From contig SHYY01000019.1 of assembly GCA_009692555.1 (NCBI GenBank), positions 1 to 48,978 on the forward strand: a stretch of DNA of 48,978 bases, in the 5' to 3' direction. Positions 30,515 to 39,331 of the stretch are shown piece after piece. The notes beneath the pieces were generated by a model. The model was not told the origin of the DNA. It did no database searches and was given only the letters and a program-made list of their open reading frames with translations. How positions within the stretch are numbered: position 1 is the stretch's first letter; every line of letters starts with the position of its first letter. The stretch comes from Myxococcales bacterium (lineage in GTDB: Bacteria > Myxococcota_A > Polyangia > Palsa-1104 > SHYY01). A program made the translations under genes and the position numbers.

Positions 30515-32908
30515 ATGGGCATTTATTCGACTCGAATCGCTGCGTTGCTCGCTGGCTCGATGATCGCGGGGTGCGGCGCACCGCCCTCCACCGCGAACGA
30601 TCTCGGCCCTCCGGATCTCACGCTGGTCTGCGCCGCGTCGCGGCCGACGCTGTGCGGCGCCGAGTGCGTCGACCCACGCACCGATAACCTGAACTGCGGC
30701 GAGTGCGGCACGGTGTGCGAGAAGGGGCTGGCCTGCGCCGGGGGACTATGTACCCTCTCGTGCGGCAACGGCTTCTTCATCTGCGGGGGGGCCAGCGGCG
30801 ATGGGGGCGCCGCGGCCGACGCGGGTGCCGTGGGGGACGGCGGGGCGGGCCGCGACGGGGGCGTGTCCGGCGCGTGCGTCGACGTGAAGAACGATCGCCG
30901 ACACTGCGGCGGCTGCGACCTCCCGTGCAAGACCGGGGAGATCTGCGGCGAAGGGAAGTGCCTCCTCTCGTGCCCGGTCGGGCAGAGCCCGTGCAACGGC
31001 ATGTGCGTCGATCTCGCATCGGATCGCAAGAACTGCGGCGTGTGCGGCTCGGTGTGCGCCGGCGGCGAGGTGTGCTCGGCCAGCAAGTGCGCCGCCTCCT
31101 GCCAGCAGGGCCTCACCGACTGCGACGGCGCCTGCATCAACCTGCTCGCCGATCGCTCCCACTGCGGTGATTGCAAGACCGCCTGCCTGCTCGCCGAGTC
31201 TTGCCAGAAGGGCACCTGCGGCCTGAGCTGCCCGAAGGGCCTCGATGTCTGCGACGGCACCTGCTCCAACCTCCAGACCGATGCGATGCGCTGCGGGGAT
31301 TGCAAGACCAAGTGCCCGCCGGGCAACCTGTGCGTCATCGGCACCTGCACGCTCTCGTGCCAGAACGGGCTGACCGCGTGCAGCGGGATCTGCAGCAACC
31401 TGCAGATCGATCCCACCCACTGCGGCGACTGCAAGACCGTCTGCAAGCAGGGCGAGAGCTGCGCCAAGGGCAAGTGCGCCATCGCCTGCGCGGCCAACCT
31501 CACCACCTGCGGGGTCGAATGCATCAACGTCAAGAACGACGTGCTGCACTGCGGCGACTGCGTGACCAAGTGCGGGATGCAGGACGTCTGCCTCGACGGC
31601 AAGTGCGTCTTCCCGTGCCCTCAGCCGATCGTCGATTGCAAGGGCATCTGCGTCGACCCGCGCTTCGATCCCGACCACTGCGGCGGCTGCGGGATGGCCT
31701 GCCCGAAGCTCGCCGCCGCCAGCCGCAGCTGCACGATGGGGATGTGCACCATCGGGTTGTGCGACGGCGGGTTCCTCGACTGCAACGGCAAGCCGGTCGA
31801 CGGCTGCGAGGTCAACGGCCAGAGCGACGGAAACAACTGCGGCGGCTGCAACCTGAAGTGCCCGGTGGTCGCGAACGGGACCGGCGCCTGCACCGCCGGC
31901 GGGTGCGTGCTCACCAAGTGCAACGCCGGCTTCGGCGACTGTGACATGGATCTCAAGAACGGCTGCGAGGCGAACTTCGCCAGCGACGTGGACCACTGCA
32001 GCGCGTGCGGGAAGGCCTGCGCGAGCGGCACCTGCTTCAAGAGCGTCTGCACGCCGTGGGTGGGCCAGGCGAGCGGCACCAAGAACGACCTGCGCGGGGT
32101 GTTCGGCGCGCTCTCCGATGACAACGACCTGGACTTCTACGCGGTCGGCAACAGCGGCACGATCGTTCGCTCGACCAACAACGCCGCGTGGGTGCCCCAG
32201 TCCAGCGGCACGGCCAATCAGCTCGCCGCGGTGTCCGGTGTGGTCGGCGACATCTGGGCGGTGGGCGCCAGCGGCAAGATCGTGTTCACCGGCAACGCCG
32301 GGATCAACTGGACAGCGCAGCCGACGGGGACGGCGAGCGGCCTGCTCGCGCTGTGGGTCGCCTCGGCCAGCGAGACCTTCATCGTCGGCGACGGCGGCAG
32401 CGTCTTCCGCACCACCAACGGCAGCACCTGGTCGCTGCGCAGCACGGTCGCCGGTGTGAACTACCTCGGCGGGATCTTCGGCACCTCGCCGGACAACCTG
32501 TTCTGCGCCGGCTCCGCGGGCAAGGTCTTCCGCTCGGTCGACAAGGGGCTCACGTGGACGGTGCAGGTCAGCAACACGCAGCAGGATCTCTTCCAGGTGT
32601 GGGGCGCCGGGACCGACCTCTACATCGTCGGGCGCGGCGGCGTCATCCTGCACTCGATCAACAACGGGGCGACCTGGAAGGTGCAGCCGACGCCGCTCCA
32701 GGAGGACCTCTTCTCGGTGTGGGGGCCCTCCGCGATCGACGTCTACGCCGTCGGTGCCAACGGAACGATCCTCCACACCAGCAACGCGGGGCAGACCTGG
32801 ACCGCGGACGTGAAGGGCACCGCCGGCACGCTCTACTCCGTGTGGGGCACCGCGCAGTCGATCTACGCCGTCGGCGCGGGTGGGACGATTCTCCGTCGCG
32901 CCCAGTGA
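30515..32908 (+). CDS. Large lipoprotein with Cys-rich repeats and C-terminal YCF48/BNR-like beta-propeller
   Basis: A 797-aa surface protein. Signal MGIYSTRIAALLAGSMIAGC gives lipobox IAGC with Cys20. About residues 40-510 hold roughly ten repeats of a 35-40-residue Cys-rich unit with the pattern C-x-C-D-x-HCG-x-C-x-C-x-G-x-C-x-G-x-C, one interrupted by an Ala/Asp/Gly-rich stretch. The rest (about 515-797) is a propeller of repeated motifs such as DFYAVGNSGTIVRSTNN, DIWAVGASGKIVFTGN and DVYAVGANGTILHTSNAG. Such proteins are common on myxobacterial surfaces and may bind ligands or partners. It overlaps the ABC transporter gene (GTGA), so the two are probably co-expressed. Confidence 0.85.
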   Translation: MGIYSTRIAALLAGSMIAGCGAPPSTANDLGPPDLTLVCAASRPTLCGAECVDPRTDNLNCGECGTVCEKGLACAGGLCTLSCGNGFFICGGASGDGGAAADAGAVGDGGAGRDGGVSGACVDVKNDRRHCGGCDLPCKTGEICGEGKCLLSCPVGQSPCNGMCVDLASDRKNCGVCGSVCAGGEVCSASKCAASCQQGLTDCDGACINLLADRSHCGDCKTACLLAESCQKGTCGLSCPKGLDVCDGTCSNLQTDAMRCGDCKTKCPPGNLCVIGTCTLSCQNGLTACSGICSNLQIDPTHCGDCKTVCKQGESCAKGKCAIACAANLTTCGVECINVKNDVLHCGDCVTKCGMQDVCLDGKCVFPCPQPIVDCKGICVDPRFDPDHCGGCGMACPKLAAASRSCTMGMCTIGLCDGGFLDCNGKPVDGCEVNGQSDGNNCGGCNLKCPVVANGTGACTAGGCVLTKCNAGFGDCDMDLKNGCEANFASDVDHCSACGKACASGTCFKSVCTPWVGQASGTKNDLRGVFGALSDDNDLDFYAVGNSGTIVRSTNNAAWVPQSSGTANQLAAVSGVVGDIWAVGASGKIVFTGNAGINWTAQPTGTASGLLALWVASASETFIVGDGGSVFRTTNGSTWSLRSTVAGVNYLGGIFGTSPDNLFCAGSAGKVFRSVDKGLTWTVQVSNTQQDLFQVWGAGTDLYIVGRGGVILHSINNGATWKVQPTPLQEDLFSVWGPSAIDVYAVGANGTILHTSNAGQTWTADVKGTAGTLYSVWGTAQSIYAVGAGGTILRRAQ

Positions 32909-34470
32909 TCGCTCCGCGCCTGCGGCTGGGGTTCGCCGCGGCGCTGTCGGTGGCCTCGCTCGCCCGCGCGGAGGGGACGCCGCCCCCGTCGGGGCTCGAC
33001 CGGATCCGCGCCCGCGGAGAGCTGCGCTGGGGTGGCGACTCCCAGGGCGGCGCGCCCTACGTGTTCCAGGATCCGATGGATCCGAACCACCTGATCGGCT
33101 TCGAGGTCGATCTCGCGGCGGCGCTGGCGGCGCGGCTCGGTGTGCGGGCGCGGCCGATCCAGGGGCAGTGGGAGTCGCTGCTGGCGCTGCTCGGGCGCGG
33201 CGACTTCGACGTGGCGCTGAACGGGATCGAGGTCGCCGACGAGAAACAGCGGGTGTGTCTGCTCTCGCGCCCCTACTACGTCGCGCCCGAGCGGCTGGCG
33301 ATCCGGCGCGGGGACGGTGCGGCGCCGCGTACTCTCTCGTCGCTGCGGGGGCGGCGGGTCGGGACGCTGCCGGGGTCGCTGGCCGAGCGCACCCTCACCC
33401 GCGCGGGCGCCGAGGTGCGCACCTACGAGGGCGGACAGGACGCGATCTACGCCGATCTCCGCCTCGGCCGCACCGACGCGGTGCTGCTCGACGGGCCGAT
33501 CACCCGCTACTACGGCGAGATCGATCCGGCCTTCGAGATCGTCGACGGCGGGTCCGCCTCCGACCTCGGGGAAGTTCGCTACGCCGCCGCGGTGCCGCTC
33601 GGGGACGAGGCGCTGCGCGATGCGCTCGACCAGGCGTTCGCGTCGCTGGCGAAGGACGGCACGCTGCGGGCGATCTACGAACGCTGGGGCCTCTGGAACG
33701 ATGAGACCGCGGCCCTGCTCGGCGACTCGCGCCCGCCCCGGCCAGGGGTCGCCGAGGCGTTCGAGGCGTGGCGCGCGGCGGTGGGACGGCTTCCACCGTT
33801 CTGGGAGCGGGTGCGTGATCGCTACCCGAGGATGATGCCGCTGTTCGCGCGGGCGGCCGGCCTGACCCTGCTGATCTCGCTCTCGGCGATGACCCTGGCG
33901 ATCGCGCTCGGCGTGCTGCTCGCCCTCGGGCGGCGCTTCGGGCCGGCCCCGGTTCGCTTCGCGGCGGTGGCCTACATCGAGTTCGTGCGCGGGACGCCGC
34001 TCCTGGTGCAGCTGACGATGATCTACTTCGGCCTCCCCGAGCTCGGCCTCCGGCTCGATCCCTTCGCCGCGGGCTGCCTCGCGCTCGGCCTGAACTACGC
34101 CGCCGCCGAGGCCGAGAACTACCGCGCCGGCCTGGAGAGCGTGCCTTTGGGGCAGAGCGAGGCGGCCTGGTCGCTCGGCCTCTCGACGTGGCAGACCATC
34201 CGGCACGTCCTCGCGCCCCAGGCGATCCGGGTGGCGATCCCGCCGATGACCAACGACTTCATCGCGCTGATCAAGGACAGCTCGCTGGTGGCGCTGGTGA
34301 CCATGACCGAGCTCAACAAGACCTACATGAACCTCGCCAGCTCGACGCGCGATCACCTCGGGCTCGGGCTGATCGTCTCCTTGTGGTACCTCGCGATCGG
34401 TCTGCCGTTCGCGCGGCTGGCGCGCCATGCCGAGGCCCGCCTCGCGCGCACGCAGCGGAGGGCGGCGTGA
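32905..34470 (+). CDS. Polar amino-acid ABC transporter: substrate-binding domain fused to permease
   Basis: A 521-aa fusion. Signal peptide MIAPRLRLGFAAALSVASLA, then a family 3 solute-binding domain (about 28-262: RIRARGELRWGGDSQGGAPY, LIGFEVDLAAALAARLGV, LRAIYERWGLW). A HisM/GlnP-type permease follows (about 300-515) with VAYIEFVRGTPLLVQL and the EAA loop around LGLSTWQTIRHVLAPQAIRV. Fused binding protein plus permease is known for glutamine/arginine-type importers, mainly in Gram-positives. The GTG start overlaps the lipoprotein stop, and the gene overlaps the ATPase by four bases, forming one operon. Import of a polar amino acid is inferred from the family; the exact substrate is unknown. 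Confidence 0.9.
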   Translation: MIAPRLRLGFAAALSVASLARAEGTPPPSGLDRIRARGELRWGGDSQGGAPYVFQDPMDPNHLIGFEVDLAAALAARLGVRARPIQGQWESLLALLGRGDFDVALNGIEVADEKQRVCLLSRPYYVAPERLAIRRGDGAAPRTLSSLRGRRVGTLPGSLAERTLTRAGAEVRTYEGGQDAIYADLRLGRTDAVLLDGPITRYYGEIDPAFEIVDGGSASDLGEVRYAAAVPLGDEALRDALDQAFASLAKDGTLRAIYERWGLWNDETAALLGDSRPPRPGVAEAFEAWRAAVGRLPPFWERVRDRYPRMMPLFARAAGLTLLISLSAMTLAIALGVLLALGRRFGPAPVRFAAVAYIEFVRGTPLLVQLTMIYFGLPELGLRLDPFAAGCLALGLNYAAAEAENYRAGLESVPLGQSEAAWSLGLSTWQTIRHVLAPQAIRVAIPPMTNDFIALIKDSSLVALVTMTELNKTYMNLASSTRDHLGLGLIVSLWYLAIGLPFARLARHAEARLARTQRRAA

Positions 34471-35195
34471 TCCGCGTCGCGGGCTTGACGAAACGTCATG
34501 CCGGCGCGGCGGCCCCGGTGCTCTCGTCGGTGAGCTTCGAGGTGCCTTCGGGCAGCGTGGCCGCGGTGCTGGGGAGGAGCGGCTCGGGGAAGACCACGCT
34601 CCTGCGCTGCCTCTGCGGGCTCGAACCGTTCGAGAGCGGGACGATCACCGTCGAGGGCGCGGCGGTTTTGGCCGGGAAGGACCGGCGCGCGGCGGAGCGG
34701 GGCAGGGTGGGGCTGGTGTTCCAGTCGTTCGAGCTGTTCCCGCATCTCACGGTGCTGGACAACTGCATGCTCGCGCCGATCACCGTCCGGCGCCTTCCGC
34801 GCGCGGAGGCCGAGGCGATCGCTGAGAGGCTGCTCGCGGAGTTCGGGCTGGCGGACAAGGCCGGGGTGTTCCCCGATCACCTCTCGGGCGGGCAGCGGCA
34901 GCGGGTGGCGATCGCGCGCGCGCTGGCGATGGAGCCGCGGGTGCTGCTCTACGACGAGCCGACCAGCGCCCTCGACCCGTCGCTGAAGCGCGAGGTGCTG
35001 GAGACGCTCAGGCGGGTGCAGGCGACCGGCGTGACGCAGGTGCTGGTGACCCACGACGTGTGGCTGGCGCGCGAGGCGGCGGAGCGGATCTTCATCCTCG
35101 ACCGCGGGGCGATCGTCGAGCAGGGCCCGGCCGCCGATGTGCTCGACCGCCCGACGACGGAGGCCGCGCGTCGCCTGGTACAGGGAGAATCCTGA
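34467..35195 (+). CDS. Amino-acid ABC transporter ATP-binding protein
   Basis: A 242-aa ATPase. Walker A GRSGSGKTTLLRCLCGLEPF is near residue 32, the Q-loop is VFQSFELFPHLTVLDN, the signature is HLSGGQRQRVAIARALAM, Walker B is VLLYDEPTSALDPSL and the H-loop is VTHDVW. This is the PAAT group (GlnQ/HisP-like). The GTG start overlaps the stop of the fused permease, which lacks its own ATPase, so together they make a complete importer. It ends one base before the convergent FG-GAP remnant. Confidence 0.95.
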   Translation: MIRVAGLTKRHAGAAAPVLSSVSFEVPSGSVAAVLGRSGSGKTTLLRCLCGLEPFESGTITVEGAAVLAGKDRRAAERGRVGLVFQSFELFPHLTVLDNCMLAPITVRRLPRAEAEAIAERLLAEFGLADKAGVFPDHLSGGQRQRVAIARALAMEPRVLLYDEPTSALDPSLKREVLETLRRVQATGVTQVLVTHDVWLAREAAERIFILDRGAIVEQGPAADVLDRPTTEAARRLVQGES

Positions 35196-35196
35196 A

Positions 35197-35949
35197 TTAA
35201 AACGAGGTATTGAGAAACAGGCCGGCGCTGCCGCTGACGCCGTCGCCATTTCCGGTGATCGCGTCGGGCTTGCCATCTCCGTTGAGATCGGCCAGCGCGA
35301 TGCCGGTGGGTCCGACCGGCGCGGGTGCGAAGCGGACCCCCGCAGCGAAGGTGCCGTCGCCCTTGCCGAGCAGGACGCCCAGGTCGTTCTGGAGCGCGCC
35401 ATTGTTGACCCCGTAGTTGACGGTGACGAGATCGATCCGGCCGTCGCCGTCGACGTCGCGCGCGGCGACGGTGGTCGGTCCCGTGCCCGCGTCGTAGGCG
35501 GCGCCCGGCTGGAGGGTGCCGTCCCCCTTTCCGAGCAGGACCTACGCCTTGCCGGCGCCGGTGGCGCAGACCGCCAGGTCCACCTTCCCGTCGCTGTTCC
35601 AGTCGCCGGCGATCACGCCGCGGGGCTGGGTGCCGGCGGCGATCGCCACCGCCGCGCCGAAGGTTCCGTCGCCCTTGTTGAGGAACACGCTGATGTCGTT
35701 GCTGGTCGCGTTGGCGACAACGAGGTCCGCCTTGAGGTCGCCGTTCCAGTCGCCGCTCGCCGTGCCGAACGAGGTCGCGCCGGCGACGTTCTTCACCGGC
35801 GCCTGGAACGTGCCGTCGCCCTTGCCCGCGAGCACGACCAGCCCGGTGGCGGCGTCCGCCCACGCCACGTCGAGCTTTCCCCGAGAAATCGCCTGGACGA
35901 GCGCGGGCGTGGCCGTCGCGGAGCCGTCACCCCGGGGGCTGGAGCGCAT
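35197..35949 (-). pseudogene. FG-GAP/VCBS-repeat protein, 5'-truncated and interrupted by an in-frame TAG
   Basis: The 251-codon frame encodes about four FG-GAP/VCBS repeats (VVLAGKGDGTFQAPVK, SGDWNGDLKADLVVANA, ISVFLNKGDGTFGAAV, LADLNGDGKPDAITGNGDG) ending LFLNTSF. A TAG at 35544-35542 interrupts one repeat: GAGKA-stop-VLLGKGDGT, where relatives usually have an aromatic or aliphatic residue. There is no signal peptide, and the first repeat is already partial at the ATG (35949), which overlaps the previous gene. So the copy lost its start and then gained a nonsense codon. It could be the end of a once longer surface protein. Confidence 0.7.
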
Positions 35950-36280
35950 TCGCTCGCCCGGCGCAGGCCGCCTGGAGTGTGTCTTGCGCCTCCGCGAGCG
36001 CCAGCCTCTTCGCCGCCCGCGCCACGTCGGCGCTGACCCAGCGGCTCCACGGGCCGAGGAGCGTGGCATGATGCCCGCTCTCGGTGTGCACCGTCGCCGA
36101 GTGGACCAGGAGGCGTCGATCGAGGATGCCGCGGGCCCGGGTGATCGCGCGGCGATCGAGCGCAAGGTCAGGCGCGCGATCGAGCCGGAGCTCGCCAGCC
36201 TCCTCGACGGCGTGCAGCAGCAGGGTCGCATCGGCCGGCAGGTGGAGCAGGGCGCGCTGCCTCCAGGCGGGATCGCTCAC
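35927..36280 (-). CDS. Hypothetical protein, probably the 3' part of a frameshifted gene
   Basis: A 117-aa frame beginning GTG-AGC-GAT and reading SDPAWRQRALLHLPADATLL, LLVHSATVHTESGHHATLLG and ending RANALQPPG. It starts inside the stop codon of the 88-aa frame (GTGA). The product continues naturally from LWPHLYRV of the upstream frame, and the junction has GTGTGAG where GTGAG would keep one frame, so a two-base GT gain may have split a single protein of about 205 aa. It may be a real overlapping gene instead. Family unknown. Confidence 0.55.
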   Translation of the reverse strand: MSDPAWRQRALLHLPADATLLLHAVEEAGELRLDRAPDLALDRRAITRARGILDRRLLVHSATVHTESGHHATLLGPWSRWVSADVARAAKRLALAEAQDTLQAACAGRANALQPPG

Positions 36281-36543
36281 ACGCGGTAGAGGTGGGGCCA
36301 GAGCGCGCGTGCGAGGAGCGTGACTCTTCCGTCGACCAGGTGCAGCGAGAGCAGATCGCCTTCGTCTTCGAGCTGGGTGACCAGGGCGTAGATGCGCTTG
36401 CCGCGCGGATGGCCCCACCAGCTCCCGCGCACGCGCTCGCCCGCCACCTCGTCGACGAAGGAGGGCATCCCGTCGGCCCGGACCATCGTGATCACGCGGT
36501 GGCGGTCCAGGAAGGCGCGCGCCTCGTCGAGCGTGTCGATCAA
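36277..36543 (-). CDS. Hypothetical protein, probably the 5' part of a frameshifted gene
   Basis: An 88-aa frame: ARAFLDRHRVITMVRADGMP, VRGSWWGHPRGKRIYALVTQ and HLVDGRVTLLARALWPHLYR. The RGSWWGHP-GK-IY block and the LV-GKVT-LW motif look like a conserved uncharacterised cytoplasmic family. It uses a TTG start that overlaps the TGA of the ADP-ribosylglycohydrolase gene (TTGA) and is followed by the 117-aa frame with a GTGA overlap; see that entry for the frameshift argument. Confidence 0.6.
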   Translation of the reverse strand: MIDTLDEARAFLDRHRVITMVRADGMPSFVDEVAGERVRGSWWGHPRGKRIYALVTQLEDEGDLLSLHLVDGRVTLLARALWPHLYRV

Positions 36544-37583
36544 CCGGGCCCCTCCCCGAGGAGATCGAGCAGACGGCGGGGGTGGTAGGTGTCACGCCAC
36601 GGGCTGCTCGGTCCGTCCTGGAGCGCTCCCTCGACGCGCTGCCGCCACGCCGCGGGGATCGCTCCGGCGCCGTGGAAGGCGCCCAGGAGCGCGCCGGCGA
36701 TCGCGCCGTTGGTGTCGGCATCCCCGCCGCGGTTGACCACGTCGATCAGCGCAGACGAGAAGGTCGGTGCGTGGAGCAGTTCCCAGAACGCCAGGCGGAA
36801 GGCCACCCGCACGAAACCCTGTGTGCGCTGGATGTGCAGGTCCGCGCCGTAGAGATCGGGGTTGTCGCGGGCCGCGGCCGCGAGATCGTTCGCGATGGCT
36901 CCCGCGGCCGCCTCGATCTCGGCGGAGTCGCCCGGTGCCTCTGCGCGCAGCGCCCTCATCGCGTGCTGAACCTCCTCGGCCGCCACGGCGACCAGCGAGG
37001 CCGGGTCGGTCGGCGCCTGCTCGACGGCGTGGGCGACGGCGGCGTTGAAGGCCGCGCACGCGATCCGGCACCGCGGATCGTAATGCGTGATCGCCGAGTC
37101 GAGCAGCGAGGCCCGGCGGCGCGCCTCGTCCGCCGCGGAGAAGCGCACCGCGATCGGCACCGTTCGCATCAGCGAGCCGTTTCCGGCGGCTCTCCGCCCG
37201 CTGGCGATCCAGACCTCGCAGCCCGCGTCGACGGGAGCGCGCCCGCCGGCGACGGCGGCGAGAGCGGCGCGGGTCTGCGAGCCGATGTCGAAGGCCCGCT
37301 CCATCCAGGCGACGTAGCGCGCCGCCACGTCGCTGACATCGAAGGAGGGCTGCGACCGCAGGCTCGCCGCGAGGCAGCAGGCCATCTGTGTGTCGTCGGT
37401 GACCTGGCCGGCCGCCACGCCAAAGGGGCCGCCACCGACGATGTCTGTCAGCGGCCCCAGCGCCAGCGACGGGAAATCCGGGGCCGCGAGCGCCTTGAAC
37501 TCGTGCGTCGTCCCCAGCGCATCGCCCACCGCCAGTCCCCAAAGAGCACCCCGTGCGTTCTGGTCGGTCACGCCTGCTGCCAC
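36540..37583 (-). CDS. ADP-ribosylglycohydrolase family protein
   Basis: A 347-aa enzyme of the DraG/ARH fold. GALWGLAVGDALGTTHEFKA opens the fold. GQVTDDTQMACCLAASL carries the first metal ligands (Thr-Asp-Asp). NRGGDADTNGAIAGALLGAF near residue 285 carries the second metal set (Asp-x-Asp-Thr). Both magnesium centres are therefore intact. Family members remove ADP-ribose from proteins or crystallin-like substrates; the target here is unknown. The GTG start follows the VOC gene stop by one base, and its own stop overlaps the next gene (TTGA), so it is inside a tight operon. Confidence 0.93.
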   Translation of the reverse strand: MAAGVTDQNARGALWGLAVGDALGTTHEFKALAAPDFPSLALGPLTDIVGGGPFGVAAGQVTDDTQMACCLAASLRSQPSFDVSDVAARYVAWMERAFDIGSQTRAALAAVAGGRAPVDAGCEVWIASGRRAAGNGSLMRTVPIAVRFSAADEARRRASLLDSAITHYDPRCRIACAAFNAAVAHAVEQAPTDPASLVAVAAEEVQHAMRALRAEAPGDSAEIEAAAGAIANDLAAAARDNPDLYGADLHIQRTQGFVRVAFRLAFWELLHAPTFSSALIDVVNRGGDADTNGAIAGALLGAFHGAGAIPAAWRQRVEGALQDGPSSPWRDTYHPRRLLDLLGEGPG

Positions 37584-37584
37584 G

Positions 37585-37923
37585 CTAGGCCTGCCGCAAC
37601 GTGAACGAGTTGCCCTCGGTGTCGATCACCTCGGCGATGACCACGCCGGGCGCGACCTCGACCGGGGATCCAACCATGTGGCCTCCCGCACGCTGCACAT
37701 CGGCACCCGCGGCGGCGAGGTCGCCGACCACGAAGTGCAGTCCGACCCTGCCGGCCACATGCTCCGGGTGCAGGAAGAGCCCGAGGCGCACGCCCGCGAC
37801 GCGCAGCGATGACCAGCGCGGCGACGCGAACATCACGGCGGCGCCCACCGCGTCGACGTAGAACGCGGAGGCCCGCTGCATGTCGGTGACCTCGACGCTG
37901 AAGAAAGTCTCGGTAACGACCAT
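37585..37923 (-). CDS. VOC-family (glyoxalase/bleomycin-resistance-like) protein
   Basis: A 112-aa single-domain protein with two beta-alpha-beta-beta-beta modules: TFFSVEVTDMQRASAFYVDA, then LRVAGVRLGLFLHPEHVAGR, VGLHFVVGDLAAAGADVQRA and VVIAEVIDTEGNSFTLRQA. His and Glu in the LHFVV and DTEGN contexts may bind a metal. VOC proteins range from glyoxalases to dioxygenases and antibiotic-binding proteins; this one cannot be placed further. It starts ten bases after the ICMT-like gene. Confidence 0.88.
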   Translation of the reverse strand: MVVTETFFSVEVTDMQRASAFYVDAVGAAVMFASPRWSSLRVAGVRLGLFLHPEHVAGRVGLHFVVGDLAAAGADVQRAGGHMVGSPVEVAPGVVIAEVIDTEGNSFTLRQA

Positions 37924-37933
37924 GTCGAGCGCC

Positions 37934-38410
37934 TCAAAAATAGCGCCGCACCGAGGTCCGGTACCTGTCGTACGCCTCGCCGAATGTCTCGGCGAGGTAG
38001 CGTTCCTCGGGTAGCACTGCGGTGAAGTGCACGACGACCAGCGACACTCCGGCGAACAGCACGACCCAGGGTGTGTCGAGCGCGAGCCCAATGCCGGTCG
38101 CTGCGAGCGTCATCCCGACGTAGATCGGGTTGCGCGACCAGCGATAGGGGCCGCGCGAGATCAGCGACGGCGACGGCGTCCACGGCGCAAGGTCCTCCCC
38201 GGTGCGCCTGAACGAGCGAGCGCACACCGCGAGGAGCGTGGAGCCGGCAAGCGCCGTCAGCGCGCCGAAGAGGATCCGTGGCAGCGACGGGAACGGCGGG
38301 TGCAGCGGCGGCACGGCGTACTGAAGCACGAGCCCAGCGACGAGGAATGCGGCGAACACCAGCGGCGGCGGCAGGCGAACGCGCGCACCCACGACTTCAG
38401 AGTCCTTCAT
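37934..38410 (-). CDS. Isoprenylcysteine carboxyl methyltransferase (ICMT/PEMT)-like membrane protein
   Basis: A 158-aa integral membrane protein with about four hydrophobic segments. The family signature is in the second half: LISRGPYRWSRNPIYVGMTL, which binds SAM, and the C-terminal EERYLAETFGEAYDRYRTSV. Bacterial members methylate lipids or small hydrophobic acceptors; the true substrate is unknown. It is the first gene of the minus-strand operon. The start codon has only a weak ribosome site, and another ATG is not available nearby. Confidence 0.85.
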   Translation of the reverse strand: MKDSEVVGARVRLPPPLVFAAFLVAGLVLQYAVPPLHPPFPSLPRILFGALTALAGSTLLAVCARSFRRTGEDLAPWTPSPSLISRGPYRWSRNPIYVGMTLAATGIGLALDTPWVVLFAGVSLVVVHFTAVLPEERYLAETFGEAYDRYRTSVRRYF

Positions 38411-38533
38411 CGGAGCCGATACTACCTCCGATGACGGCGTCGGAGGAGGGGCACCCTGTCTCCGGCGCTCCCCGGAGCGGCGTTCGAATTGAATCCTGGG
38501 CACCCAGGTGGGCACCAGAGGCCTGGAAACACA

Positions 38534-38560
38534 AAAGCCCACCGGATTTCGGTGGGCTTT
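38534..38560 (-). terminator. Intrinsic terminator hairpin
   Basis: AAAGCCCACCG (38534-38544) and CGGTGGGCTTT (38550-38560) form an 11-bp stem with a 5-nt loop. On the minus strand it is followed by TTTTGTGTTT, so it should stop leftward transcription before the ICMT operon. A second hairpin, CCTGGG-CA-CCCAGG, lies at 38495-38508. What transcript it ends is not clear. Confidence 0.7.
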
Positions 38561-38574
38561 CGTGTACTTCGTAG

Positions 38575-39041
38575 TCGCGGGGGCACGCTACGTCCGCTGA
38601 ACAACGCGGTTTCGTTACCTTTTGAGGTGCGTCTTGCGGCGTAGGCGGTCGCAGGCGCCCCGCGCGTTTGCGGCGGCGGCGCGTCCGCCCGTCGGCGGTC
38701 GGCGCGCACCGACCCTACCCGACGAGCAGTTCCCCAACGCCTCCACCCCGCCGAGCGCTGTCGCCAGCTTCCTCCAGGCGCTCGCAGCGGAGCAACTCGC
38801 CGCCGCCAACCATGCGCGAGCGCGGGAGGCGGCAGCCGCTGCGGTCGATGTGGCCGTCCGTGCGGGTACGTCCTTCGACGGACTCGCGCGCTGCGGGCTG
38901 CGGGCGCGCCTTGGACGCTTCGCCACGGTCGTCGAGAGAACACGCGAGGCGGCACGGCTACGGCATCTCCACCTACGGTGGCGTGTGGCGCATCGTCGGG
39001 CAAGGTTCGGGCGCTGCGCCACGTCAGCCCTCCAGGAGGGA
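38575..39041. other. Stretch without a supportable gene
   Basis: Open frames exist on both strands, but all give Arg/Ala-rich low-complexity products with no start signal, domain or consistent codon pattern. The stretch may be a decayed gene; nothing specific is called. Confidence 0.4.
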
Positions 39042-39248
39042 GTGGCATCAACGACGGAGGTGGTGGTCCCGCCAACGAGCCCGACCCACGAAGCCGAGGA
39101 CCGTCACCCGCACCGCTGCGCCACCGAGCGCACCGTCGAGAACTATGCGGCGCCGCTTGGCGGTGGCGCCGATGGCGGTGGAGGGAAGCCGACGCGCCAG
39201 CGCAAGCAGCGGAAGGTGCTGCTCCGCCGACGGAGGCGCGGACCGTGA
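39042..39248 (+). CDS. Small hydrophilic protein, related to the next small ORF
   Basis: A 68-aa frame from a GTG: Pro/Thr-rich head, then EDRHPHRCATERTVENYAAP, a Gly-rich patch and a strongly basic end (KPTRQRKQRKVLLRRRRRGP). The core DR-P-R-TERT-E aligns with the ORF 84 bp downstream, suggesting duplication. AGGAGG lies only two bases before the GTG, so the start is uncertain. No family is recognised. Confidence 0.35.
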   Translation: MASTTEVVVPPTSPTHEAEDRHPHRCATERTVENYAAPLGGGADGGGGKPTRQRKQRKVLLRRRRRGP

Positions 39249-39331
39249 CCGAGCGTCACGCGAACCTGGGCTCACGGGCTGGCCTTCGACGACGGGCAGC
39301 ATCACGCTCGGAGGACAGGAGGTACCGACCG

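Noticed and set aside
38456-38530. tRNA fragment or attachment site (GTTCGAATT-like segment)
   Set aside because: A T-arm-like string is present but no anticodon arm or acceptor can be folded, and no matching direct repeat was found in the window.
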